64,000 bases of DNA from NCBI GenBank assembly GCA_947095535.1, contig OX352774.1, forward strand, positions 180,790,200 to 180,854,199, given 5' to 3'. The notes below the pieces were generated by a model, which saw nothing but the letters and a program-made list of their open reading frames with translations, did no database searches and had not been told where the DNA came from. The stretch is from Poecilobothrus nobilitatus. Taxonomy: Eukaryota; Arthropoda; Insecta; Diptera; Dolichopodidae. A program made the translations under genes and the position numbers. Position 1 is the first letter of the stretch. Each line of letters begins with the position of its first letter. This document shows positions 35,420-46,314 of the stretch, piece after piece.

Positions 35420-37600
35420 GAAAGTTTTAAAAAGTTAGAAAACAAAAAGGAGTTTCTCTTTTATTACGCATTATTAAATTTATAAATTTTGTAATTTTGA
35501 ACCAATATCCTTGTAATGAGCCATATTTAAAAAAAATTTCTTTTTAAATTTCTATATTCTATTAAAAGAAGAAAGGATAATTGGAATATGATATTCAAAA
35601 CAAATATCTGATAATAGCAATTCTAAAATTTTATTGAAAATATTCTTTTAAATCCTATATAAAGGTAAATTAACATAACAAGCTATACATAAAGAAAAAC
35701 CCCATAATATTTTATAAAATTGAAAACAAAACCATCAGAAAAAGAAAAATCTAAATAAAAATCTAAAACACTTCTTTGGATTTTAAATTGATTTACTTAA
35801 AAAAAAAAAGGATAGTTAAAATAGAAGAACACAGAAAAATTAGAGGATGTTTTAAAATAAGGAATTTGAATATTAGTGGTTTCCGATGATTACATTTTTC
35901 CTTTAGAATTGGTTTAAAAAATACATATGTATTTAAGTATTTATTAAACCAATCCAAACATACTTTGAACAATTTTTCTAACAAGTACATACTTTGTGTT
36001 TTCAGCCAAAGCGGCTCATAAAGATAAAATTTGTAAATATTTTCAATTTTAGGACTAGGCTAAAGAAAGGTATTAATAGTATTATTAAAATATTTTCTAT
36101 GTAAGGAATACTTTTTTTTTTTCCTTATTTTATAAAAAAATCTAAAAAAACACCTAAATCATATTATTTCAATATTTTTGATTTGTAAATGTGATGGAAT
36201 TCTTTTGTTTAAAAAATAAAATTGAATGAAACTTAAATGTTCTGCACCATTATTTACATTTTTGTTTTATGGTAAATTTTTTAGGTCAAAAATTAAAGGA
36301 AAAATTTTAAAATGAAACCTTTCAATAATAAAAATGAAAAATTCAAAAAAAAAAAAAAACAAAAATAGAATTACATATATACTATTTTTAAGTATAAAAT
36401 TTATAGTCTCTAAAATAGGGGTATTTAAATGACATAATAAATACATGTATATACATAATATATATATATATTTAGCTATATAAATCTTTAAATTTCTATA
36501 CAAAATATCTTCACATATCTTTATAGTCCTTTTTATATGAAAAAAAAAAATACCAATGCATGTTAATGTTTACATTTTTTCTTATACATACATATAATAT
36601 ATATTTTACATTTTACCTTATGTGCACCAAAAAAGAAAACAATATTTTTACCATTTTATTTTTTATGAAAATTACAGTTAAAAAACTGTTATTATATACA
36701 TGTATATACAATATATATATATATATATTTCTTTTTATTATTTTCTTTCATATATTTAAGATTATTACAGGTTATACACAGCTATAAAATATCGAAGGAC
36801 GAAATTGAATTATATATACAATATATAGAGTACAATACAATACAAAAGAATATAATAACAAAAATTTATTAAAAAAAAAAAAAAAACAGTCATATATTAT
36901 TACAATTTTATATCCTTTCTTTGAAGGCGAGTGCAAATTTATTAGTTTAAATCACGCGATTCTGATTTCATATTTATATTCTTTTTATCATTCTCTTTTT
37001 TAGGAATCAAAATTTACGATTTATTTCATTCATATATATATAAAATTTTATAGCTATCGCAAGGATAATTTAAATCCTTGATATAATGTTAAAGGCATAA
37101 AAACAAAAAAAAAACAGAAACCAGAATAAAACAATGAAAAAATAAGAAAGAAAATATAAAAGTGATATGTTGTCAAAAACGTCTGGCAACATTATTATAT
37201 GCATTGCTTTTCTCAGTTTATTTCATTTCATTCACTAAAACTTCAACGTCTTCAAATCAAAAGAAAGTATTATAAAATAAAATAAATAAAAATTGAATTA
37301 AAGCTTACCGTTAATGTAATTGCGGTACTTTATACTGATATTTACGAAAAGGTTTTTTTTTTTAAATATTAATCCTTATATTGCAATAAGATTCATATAA
37401 TGAGATCAAAATGAAGATTTTTCGAATAATTTCATTTTAGTCCATCACTTATCTGTGGTTTTCATGAAAATCGTTTGACTTGATATCAAATAAAAGCGAA
37501 AATTATTTATTATTTATTGATAAGTACTTTGAAAATTAAGACTAAACAAATGAGAATAACTTTGGCTTATCATTAAAGTTCCAATACAGTATATTATTGG
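35420..37600. other. AT-rich non-coding stretch
   Basis: Nothing recognisable; hydrophobic ORFs near 36,267-36,787 are low-complexity and occur on both strands. Confidence 0.6.
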
Positions 37601-37615
37601 ATATTAGATACTATA

Positions 37616-37857
37616 ATCAAGGATATTATTTCTGAGCTTAATTTAAAAAGCTTGGCAAAATGATTATTAACTAAACTTACAAAAAAAAAAAACAAAGAGA
37701 GAAATCGATACTTAAAGTAAAAAATTTTGGGGGTAAATATAAGTTGGTCAGAATATTAGCCTCAAATTATTTACAGAGCTTTTTTTTTTTGTAAGCTTAG
37801 TTAATAATTTTTCTTCCAAGGTTTTTAAATTAAGCTCAAAAATAATGTCCTTGATTT
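37616..37857. mobile_element. Foldback MITE with ~82-bp arms
   Basis: The left arm (37,616-37,697) runs ATCAAGGATATTATTTCTGA, then GCTTAATTTAAAAAGCTTGG, then ATTATTAACTAAACTTAC and an A run. The right arm (37,776-37,857) is its reverse complement with few mismatches. About 80 bases separate the arms. No ORF and no certain target duplication. Second copies were not found in this window. Confidence 0.65.
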
Positions 37858-37869
37858 TTGTTATTGAAC

Positions 37870-39335
37870 TTACTATTATTGTTATTGTTATTGAAGTACT
37901 ATTTTGAAAGTTGCATATATATTTCTTATTAGTAACTTAAAATTTTTATACTGTAGAGAGGAAGTTTCTCTAAATTTGTTTACTTGGATGTCTCTTTTTT
38001 TCCCACATTTATACAATCCTTTTTTTCTGGTAATTCCCCTTTTTATACAACTTGTTGTCAGTTAATTAAATAAAGTCAGTGAACGTCCCGTATTGTATTG
38101 TGTTTCTACTGGACGTTCCATATTCGAATGCAATAAACTAAATCTTATGATTCTATTGGACATGATTAACTTTTTTATTAAGTATTTTTCCAAGATACTT
38201 CAACAATAATTGTACTAACTTACAAAATGTCTTATATCACATATTTAATAATACATAGTAACCCCAATAAGTAAATACCAAAGGAACCCCACACCCGTTT
38301 TTTTTTTTTTTAAACTATGCTGTATTAAAGTAGAAATTTTTGATTAAAATAATTTTAAAAACAATTCTGTTAGCTAGACATTAAAAAAAAAATTTGATTG
38401 GTATCATCTTCTTTAATAAAAACTTTTTGAAAATAAAAAAATAAAAACACAAAAAAAAAAAAGAAATAAACAGAAATTTATTACAAGAGGGAATTTTCCG
38501 ACATTATTAGAAGTTTTCCTGTGCAAAAGTAAATCATTTTTACCTTATGAATGCATATATGTAGAAATATGTATATACATATCGGCTAAGTGGCATGAAG
38601 CTTAACAAAGCTTCTGTTTTTATCGTTATATATTTAGAAAAAGTACATTATATATTATTATTTAATATTTTTTAAATGTATAGGTATTTTATGCAAATAT
38701 CCATAAAATAAAAAAGAAATATTAATAAAGTAGCGTGTATATAGTTTCTTTTGTAATAATAAATTCATCTGAGGTTGTTACACTTATAGAAAATACCTAC
38801 CATAAAAAAAAATGTATATTATGTTCATTTCAAAATTTTTTTTTTTGATTTTAGAATATCATAGACGCCATTTTGATTAATTTATGACACAGTTTTTATT
38901 TTAATTTGTATTTTGTTTTTTTTGTTTTTTTATAAGTCTGGTATAAAATTTATAATGACTCTGGTAGTACCAATTTTCTTTTAATGTATGAAAATTATTT
39001 TGTAAAAATTCATTTTCATTGCACATATATATTATAATGATCATTATTTGCGTAATGGTAATACAAAGTTCATCAACTGATACACATACATATATAGTAT
39101 TTTAAATTTTAATTAGTATTTCATAAAATTACCCATAATGAAAAATTTGCTATTGTAATTTTTTATTAGGATTGAAAAGATTATAAAAATTTAATGAATA
39201 GATTTCTATGGTAATATAAATACTATTAAGATTTTTAGTATAAAATTGTTTTAAGTATATTTACATTAAATATTTTTGTATGTAAATGTGTCGAGCTGTA
39301 CAGAAATCTCTTTAATAATAAGATTTCTTCTACTT
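37870..39335. other. AT-rich non-coding stretch
   Basis: Nothing recognisable except a short inverted repeat (GAACGTCC at 38,081 and GGACGTTC at 38,111). Confidence 0.55.
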
Positions 39336-39344
39336 TAATTACGA

Positions 39345-39550
39345 TATCATTTAGCGAACGTTGGCTACCATGTTGGCGATCTTAACTTTGACCATTACTG
39401 CTTTAAGTAAAGATTTTGTTGAAGCAATGATTTATGTTCTAAGATTCTTCAGCCAATGGCATTCTTCTTCTTTCTGGCCCCTCTTTTCTTGTATTCTGCC
39501 TACAAGAATGAAATGTAGAAGATTATATTTTTCTGAAGGTCTTTAAGATT
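39345..39550 (-). pseudogene. LINE ORF2 C-terminal remnant (endonuclease-RT type)
   Basis: On the minus strand the sequence reads GRIQEKRGPERRRMPLAEE, then, with frameshifts, a run ending VKIANMVANVR. This matches the typical C-terminus of insect endonuclease-reverse transcriptases (GK..GKRG.GRRR.SWL.N, then V.IA.MIANVR). It resembles the C-terminal part of the 34.6-35.4 kb remnant, so the two may be the same family. The plus-strand 61-codon ORF here is the shadow. Confidence 0.6.
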
Positions 39551-39559
39551 AATAGTAAT

Positions 39560-39890
39560 AGGAATAACTCTAAGCATTCCTAAAATTTAATAAATGATTA
39601 AAGGGTTGTTAAGGTGACATGGCATCTATATATATAGATTAGATATGTGATTAAGATGCCAATTTGTAAATTTTATTGGTATTAAGATTTAAGCAAAAAG
39701 TAAAAAATTCTCAAAGCATGTCCGTACATATACTCATTATTAAGAATGATAAGTTTTTTTTTAAGGGAAAGCTGTCTGGCCATATCAATTTTTATTTAAT
39801 GTAGAATTAAGCATAATATAGAATTAAGCACAACACTTACATGACATATTTTCTTATTTCAATTTTGAATTCTCTTATATTCTCTATATT
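39560..39890. other. AT-rich stretch between LINE remnants
   Basis: No coding sequence is seen. A short tandem of ATAGAATTAAGCA lies near 39,800-39,830. Confidence 0.5.
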
Positions 39891-39899
39891 TTTCCATTT

Positions 39900-40880
39900 T
39901 TCCATCTATTGAACCCACAATTCATTGTACTGTTTGAGACAATTATATAAACAATTTTGTTTATATGCACTCAGATAGAAATGCACTCAGATAGAAATTA
40001 GATTTGTTTCTCGCGTTATAACTGTGGATATCAATCATCCTATTCAATATAAAGTTATATTTCATGTAATTGTTAATTATTTTAAAAGTGGCCATATATA
40101 ATTCGTATTTTCAGATCTCATATGGAGACTTATATATCTTTTATTGTATAGTAAATTGGTTAGGTGTCTAATTGACGGAAAGTGTATTGTTTTGATAGCC
40201 TTTTTATGACTAGGTCATTTAAGCTGCTTTGAGAGCCCCTACTCTATTATGCATTTTATATTAGATATTAACATTAAATATTTATATATTAGACAGCATA
40301 TATGATGGATAAAATATGTATAGTGTACCAGTATTTAAAAATTTTCGAATTCTTTTTAAGATGACGAAATATAATATGATGTTTTTTTTATTATGTGATC
40401 AATACGATCACACCATTTCAGTTTGCTGTCTAGTACCAGACATAGATAGTTAAAGTACTGTAGCGTTTAAATTTTTTCCATATTAAAATAAAAATTTACA
40501 TTTCTGAAGCTCTTGTTTTTAAAAATTAAAATTTTTAATTTTTTTTTGTTTCGTAGAAAGCTTATGTTTTTGAAGACATTCCTCATTAACTACAAAATCC
40601 CGATTTATATTATTCATCATTTTAATTTTGTCTTTTGAAGCGTATTTCAGAACTGCATTGAGCTGAATTTTCTCTTTCAGTTCCAAGAAGTATACATCAT
40701 TTATATATAATTTGAATAAGTTAGGGCCGAAAACAGATCTTTGTGGCATACCTTTCTTACAGATTTCGGTTCACTTAGAATATTGTTTATTCGTGCTCTT
40801 TGTTGTCTCTTATAAATATAAGAACGCAAGAAAGATAGTTGATTTGAATTTAAATTCATTTTTTCAAACTTCACTTTCTG
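39900..40880 (-). pseudogene. CR1/Jockey-like LINE reverse transcriptase remnant
   Basis: On the minus strand, from about 40,880 down: LSFLRSYIYKRQQRARINN, SEPKSVRKGMPQRSVFGP and LFKLYINDV, matching the family signature SYL..R.QRV.IN, then GVPQGSVLGP.LF.LYINDI. The catalytic FADD motif that should follow is destroyed (LKYASKD). Then come CLQKHKLSTKQKK, a FNYLCLVLDSKLKW block (family FKYLGL.LD..LKW) near 40,440, and KAIKTIHFPSIRHLTNLL near 40,180, from the thumb region. Stops and frameshifts are frequent. Endonuclease and 5' regions are missing, consistent with 5' truncation. Confidence 0.72.
39965..39996 (+). repeat. 16-bp perfect tandem duplication
   Basis: ATGCACTCAGATAGAA is repeated exactly, head to tail. 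Confidence 0.9.
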
Positions 40881-40904
40881 GACATTTTTAAGGGTGTAAA
40901 ATCA

Positions 40905-41480
40905 AAAAAAAAAACAAAAATAGAATATTTTCTTAAAATTCCGCGTCCGCAAAAACTTGTTAACTCATGTAATTCTTATCCGATTAGAATGAAATTTGGT
41001 ATAGAGGTTAGTATTGTGATTAGAACCTCTGCAAAAAAACGTTGATATCCGAAAACGAATATTATTTGATATGTTCTAGAGCGCATAGTAATTGTTATAC
41101 GATTTGAATGAAATTTGGTATAAATGTTACTTTTACGATATAGTTGATGCTAAAATAATTTGAGGCTGGAATATAAGTGGGTTCTAGTGCTACTATTGGG
41201 GCTCTAAATTAAAATTGTAATAAAATCAAGAGATTTTAAGATACACTTTTTAAACTTGAAAAGTAGGTAGAGTATATTAGAAATTTTCAAACACGGGTCC
41301 AATTTTGACCCTTCACTCCCTAAGATAAACGAGGAGGTACAATCCTATACTAAGTTACTGCTTCTCCACGGAGGACATTTTTTTGTAAGAAAATAGAATT
41401 TTAAATATGTATTTGAATTACAATTGAAAAAGCCGCTAACCTAGGGGTAGCCCAAAACTTGTAGTATATTTAACAGCATT
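40905..41480 (+). repeat. Dispersed repeat with duplicated 40-bp line
   Basis: Two similar lines, near 40,970-41,010 and 41,088-41,130, both read GTAATT.TTAT.CGATT.GAATGAAATTTGGTATA. Farther on, TTTTGACCCTTCACTCCCTAA near 41,310 resembles the TTTTTGACCCTTTACAGCTCC part of family B at 54.04 kb. It probably belongs to the same broad group of repeats. Confidence 0.45.
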
Positions 41481-41929
41481 TTTAACCTTTTAATAACTAT
41501 TTCAATTAGCCTTATAAAAATAAAAAATAAATTATTGATACTTAAATTTATTTTCAAAACTTTATTTTATAATTTCACAATATAGTGTTAAAGTTGTTGT
41601 CAGAACTTAAACTAGCACAAATAATGTTTTTTCCCACGTTTTCGTAATTTAAAGAATACTTAGAAAGAATACTTACTTTCTTGTTATAATTTGATAAGTT
41701 TTGTTCTTTTTCTATGCAGGCCCACTAAATAAGAGCTTAAGACTCAAATAGCATGAAATTAAAACGAAGTAATTAAAAGAATTTAATGTTAATTCAATAT
41801 AGTTTTTTAAATTTTCATCATTAAAAAATTACAATCAATTAAATTCACTTTAAAAATCGAGGAAGAGTGTAGAGTAGACTGTGTCAATTCTAGGATATAC
41901 GAATATAATATTTGCATGACGGCTACTCG

Positions 41930-42458
41930 AATTTGTTGACTAAGTTCTAAGATATGAAAACTACATGAATCTGTTGGGCTAGAACAACCGAACTTTATGG
42001 AAGATATGAAAAATTTCAGATGTCTATAGGTTTATTAAGTACCAAGATTTGAGGAGATATGTTTATATAAAAAAAGAAGTTGTATGGCAGCTGCCGAACC
42101 TACTGTTAGAGACCTACCATATTTTGATACTTGATTTGTTTTCAGAAAATTTCAGATATTTAACTTCAATAAACACTGAGTTATTTTCATATAGTTAAAG
42201 AAGTTGTATGGCAGCTCTTTGAACTTGCTCAATTTATGTAGCGAAATCAATTTACATAGCGAACATTTTAGAATCCCAGCTCTTTTATTTTTTGAATTAT
42301 CGTGCAGAAGGACGGCGACGGACGTACATAACTTAATCGACTCAGAATTTGATCCTGAGCAAGAATATCTATATATATATATAATTTGTCATATCTAGCT
42401 CGTTTCTTTTAAAGTAATTGCACAAACGTAATTTCAAATTTAGTATACCATTAGAATT
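41930..42458 (-). repeat. Hairpin/GTCCGTCC repeat, family A, copy 2 (inverted)
   Basis: Read on the minus strand, it contains TTTGTGCAATTAC and GAAACGAGCTAGATATG, then GAGTCGATTAAGTTATG and CGTCCGTCGCCGTCC, ending with CGGCAGCTGCCATACAAC. All are in the order seen at 19.8-20.4 kb. A GTTGTATGGCAGCT block occurs twice inside (42,080 and 42,203). The terminal hairpin is not preserved. The 64-codon plus-strand ORF here is not a gene. Confidence 0.65.
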
Positions 42459-42459
42459 A

Positions 42460-43585
42460 CGTTCGTACCAATATAAAAATTTCCTTAAATTTAATATCAT
42501 AATAATATTAATACAAAACAGCTTCAAAATCCATAATATTTTTTAATTCCAACACAAAGGAAAAATACTTAAGAATTCCTGAAAAAAAATTATTGTCTTT
42601 CTTTTTTTGAATCCTTTATACCTAATAGCTATTTATCCTTTTTGAATTTAAATTTTAACTTCTACAGATAATTCCAAAAAAAAAAAAAAAAAATTCACCT
42701 TAAACTTATTTTAAGATTTTTAAAAATTCAAGAAAATATATTTAAATAGAATTAAAGGATATAATATTTAGGTATATCCTATTTTTAATAGAAACAATAT
42801 TATGAAATAGTTAAAATTACGGTGTTCTTAAAAATGGATAAGATGATTTTCTATTTAATTAAAATTGTATCTTGTTTCTTTTCTTAATATGTATTAATAA
42901 TAATAAGATGTTTTCTTTCTTAAGTATACCCATAATATCACTAAGCATTATAATCATCGTTATCATCTATACCAAGAATCAGGATAATTTCATTATTCAA
43001 TTTTTTTGTTAATTCAGAAAAAGGAATCCCTTTTTTTTTCTTTTTGTGTTTATCCTTTTTTTTTCAAAAAAATTCAAGGATATTTAATTCTAAGGGATAC
43101 CTGTACACTCATTGAATTCAATTAACTTCCAAAAGAAAATTTATTTATCGTCTCTTCTTTTTGCAATCTAAATTTTTTCTTGTTTGTTGTTTTGTTGGAA
43201 TGTAAATTGAAGGGAAATAGTATATTATGTATATGTATATGAATAAAATTCTGAAATGATAGTAAAAAGAAAGGAACTATAAGGAGAAACCACGTCATTA
43301 CTATACTTAAAAATTAATTAACGGATTAACGTTAGTATCTGAGATACATAAATAGATAAAAAGATAATCGGATAGATATGGGATACTATATAGGGATACT
43401 AAGACTAAAAAAAGTCTTTTAATGGAATTGCCGATGCCTAAAACTTAATTGTAAATAAATAGATAGATAGAATATTTTGTTGAATATTATTTTAAAATTT
43501 TTTACTATAATTAATATTATACACTTTCCATTCACAGCAGTGTATATTATGTTTTCATAGATATTATAAAATTAAATTCATATAT
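42460..43585. other. AT-rich non-coding stretch
   Basis: Nothing recognisable. Confidence 0.6.
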
Positions 43586-43591
43586 TATATA

Positions 43592-43815
43592 CAGGATGTT
43601 CCAAATAAGATTAAGTTGGCTTCTACAGAATATGCGGATCAAGAATTATACAGAAATTCAAAATAAAAAAACAAAAATAAATAAAAGTCCAAAATCGCTT
43701 GAAAATGGCTGATAATAAATCCACCCCGCTCCTTTCTTGAATACAATTTTTTTTAGTTTTAGTTTCAGGAATCATCTTCTTAAATATCCTTTTGCCTCTT
43801 TTGCGGAACACTCTG
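43592..43815. mobile_element. Small mariner-type MITE (224 bp)
   Basis: The left end is CAGGATGTTCC and the reverse complement of the right end is CAGAGTGTTCC. TA lies directly outside both ends (43,590-43,591 and 43,816-43,817), as expected for a Tc1/mariner target duplication. The interior is more balanced in composition than the flanks, and one minus-strand frame is open for 62 codons, but it shows no transposase motif. Confidence 0.6.
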
Positions 43816-43819
43816 TATG

Positions 43820-44520
43820 TATTCGAAAAAGATAGAATTCACTTTTTGGAAACCTTTACATTCTATACTATAAATTGTAGACCGAAGAGAAAGAAAGAGA
43901 TAGAACAAAATTGATTATGAGTTTTTAATTGGTTTAATGTTAAAGAGTATCTATTCTTGCAAAAATGTTAACAGGGAATATATTCACAAATATACACACA
44001 CACATTTTGTTATAAACAAATACATATATAAATACCTATGTACAATTAATTATTAATTTAGGAACCTATAGGAAAAATATTTGAATACATTTACTTCTAT
44101 GCAGTAAAACAGAACATTCATTTTATATACATTCTATATACATATATATATATATATATATAGATTTTAAAACTGGATGATATATATATTTTCATATATA
44201 TGTATATAATTAATGTAAGAGGTTGATAATGTAATGATAATGTTTTAGAATTTTATTGAGCTGGAATTGTAGTAGCCATATATTTATTGCAGTCCATTTT
44301 GGCTTTTTTTTCGCGTATTTTCTAATACAAGTCTCTGGTTGCACATGATCCGAAATATTTAAATATAGCCAAAGTTGATATTTTCCTATAAAATATATAT
44401 TTAAGTAGACATTACATATTATAGAAACTTAAAGAATTTTTATAGAAAGTTGAAGAATCATTGATTTATTTAAACAACTTTTACTATTTTTTTAATGAAC
44501 ACTGTAAGACGTTTTATTTT
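43820..44520. other. AT-rich non-coding stretch
   Basis: Short CA and TA runs, nothing else. Confidence 0.55.
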
Positions 44521-44523
44521 ATT

Positions 44524-44590
44524 TTTTATTTTATATTTTTAAATCATAATTATTCATTTTATAATTATGATTTAAAAATATAAAATAAAA
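44524..44590. repeat. Perfect 30-bp stem, 7-nt loop
   Basis: Bases 44,524-44,553 are exactly complementary to 44,561-44,590, with TCATTTT as the loop. The stem includes AAATCATAATTAT and is almost wholly A/T. A perfect stem this long suggests a recent inverted duplication or a foldback element core. Confidence 0.9.
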
Positions 44591-44694
44591 TCATAATTTA
44601 ATTAAACATTTTCGACTTAATTATTCTTTAATTAACACAAATTTTCCGAAATTGTATCAATTTGATGTCGTAAAATTAAGTTTAACTTAAAAGT

Positions 44695-44876
44695 GATGCC
44701 GCTGTGGTTTAATTAAATTAGTAAAAAGATATAAAATACGCTGTAAACACCGATAGAGTATGGATTCGAACACACGTCGTAAAAATAATTTGTCCTAACG
44801 ACATTTACAATATGGAAGGAAACACTATATAATTTCGGTGTCAAATTTATGTGGCAGGGTAATAAACTAAAAAAAA
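44695..44876 (+). mobile_element. tRNA-derived SINE, diverged copy
   Basis: It aligns end to end with the minus-strand SINE at 17.34 kb: ATAAAATACGCTG, CACCG, a degenerate B-box region (GGATTCGAACACACG), GTCGTAA, ACGACATTTACA, ATTTATGTGGCAG and a final A run. The A-box region is eroded. It is flanked by a perfect 11-base direct repeat, AACTTAAAAGT, at 44,684-44,694 and 44,877-44,887. Confidence 0.82.
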
Positions 44877-44889
44877 AACTTAAAAGTTC

Positions 44890-46080
44890 CTAGAATCTAT
44901 TAGTAAAACATTTAAATTTCTATACATAAGAAAGTACAAGTCAATAGTCAAAAATGCCCTGTGTATTACATTTGTTTGTGTTATAAAATTTCTTTTATTC
45001 AATTTTTAGGCAAAATAAACAGATATTTCTGATTTCTCTATAAACGAATGGTGATTATAAAAAACATTTGGGTTATACATAGACCTTCAATTGAATTTAT
45101 CTTGATGACAAACTTGATGATAAATTTAGATAAGAATAAGAAAGAAAATTTTGAACTAATTTCTTGTAAAAAAAATTTAATTAATTTTTGTAGATCTATT
45201 TTCACTTATAAACATAGAAAAAAGAAAAGGAATTTTTTTTTTTGAAGTACGCAATAATGCTTTTGTTAAAATATCCTTCAAAAATCAATTAAATAATTTT
45301 GAAAATCCTTGAAAACATTTACATTTTCTTTTACCTTTATTATTAGATAATATCTTTGAAATTTTCTTTAGCACGCACAAAATTATACTAAAGAAAAAAA
45401 AAAAAAATTTCGAAATAAGTATAAGTAATTAAAAGATTTAAAGTTAATACCATGTTTAATTAAATTTTTCTTTTGATTGACAATTTTTAATAATTCTTTG
45501 ACTAATATTACAATGTAACATGTATATTAAAAATTAATTTATTAATAAATATTTCCTTAATATTGAAATTTATAACAAATAAAACTGATTTTTCTTAGGT
45601 TTAACCCTTTAAAATGATGAAACGTTAAATGAATGAATTAGAACAAAAACAAAAAAAGATTATCTTGTCATAATTTGAATTTATGTCATTTATCTGATAT
45701 TATATATAAAGTGATGTTAATGATTTTTTTTATTTATGTATATAATATTTTTTTTTTTAATTTAAAAAAAAATCTCTTATTTCTACATACAAAAAGTTAA
45801 TAAATTAATAAAAGTTGATGTTGGTGTAAAATAAATGAAAATAAATTAATAATTCTCTAACATTTTGCTGATATTTTGTCAATATCATCAGAATTAATAT
45901 CAGTCTTATTAACGAAGTTTTCATTACTTATCTCCAATTTATTCCTATGATTGTTTTAAAAGCTTGCCTATGCTAAATCTTGTCTTTTTAATTCAACTGT
46001 TACTTGTAAGATCAGTTTGTTTTTTTTTACAAGCTAACTAAACATTAGAAACCGATTCCTTTATGCTAACGTTTAGGTTT
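44890..46080. other. AT-rich non-coding stretch
   Basis: Nothing recognisable; Lys/Asn-rich ORFs only. Confidence 0.6.
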
Positions 46081-46084
46081 AAGA

Positions 46085-46308
46085 AAATATGAGAGCTGAA
46101 ACGGGAGGGAAATACGATATTAATGGAGAAATTGATGAGTAAATTAGAGACGAACCCAAAAAACTTCTTTTTGAGTTGTTGCAAATTGTAGAATGGAACA
46201 TTATTGACAGAAAGGACCACATTTCATGGAATGTTGCTAAACATCGTAGCAGTTTCCACAACAAATTAGTTTCCAAGGAAAGAAATTGTATTGAATTTAT
46301 GTTCTAAT
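46085..46308. repeat. Dispersed repeat related to 58.4 kb, coding-like
   Basis: GGGAGGGAAATACG here and GGAGGGAAATACGGGAAG near 58,397 begin stretches that align through a TCTTTTTGA block and an ATTCCA/TGGAAT block. On the plus strand one frame is open for about 73 codons with a single stop. On the minus strand another (46,079-46,276) is open for 65. I recognise neither. It may be an internal part of the LINE whose 3' tail is at 23.0 and 58.2 kb. Confidence 0.35.
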
Positions 46309-46314
46309 TGATTC

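Noticed and set aside
38081..38118. 8-bp inverted repeat GAACGTCC/GGACGTTC
   Set aside because: Too short and isolated to support an operator or element terminus.
39361..39546. 61-codon plus-strand ORF
   Set aside because: It is antisense to a LINE C-terminal fragment readable on the minus strand.
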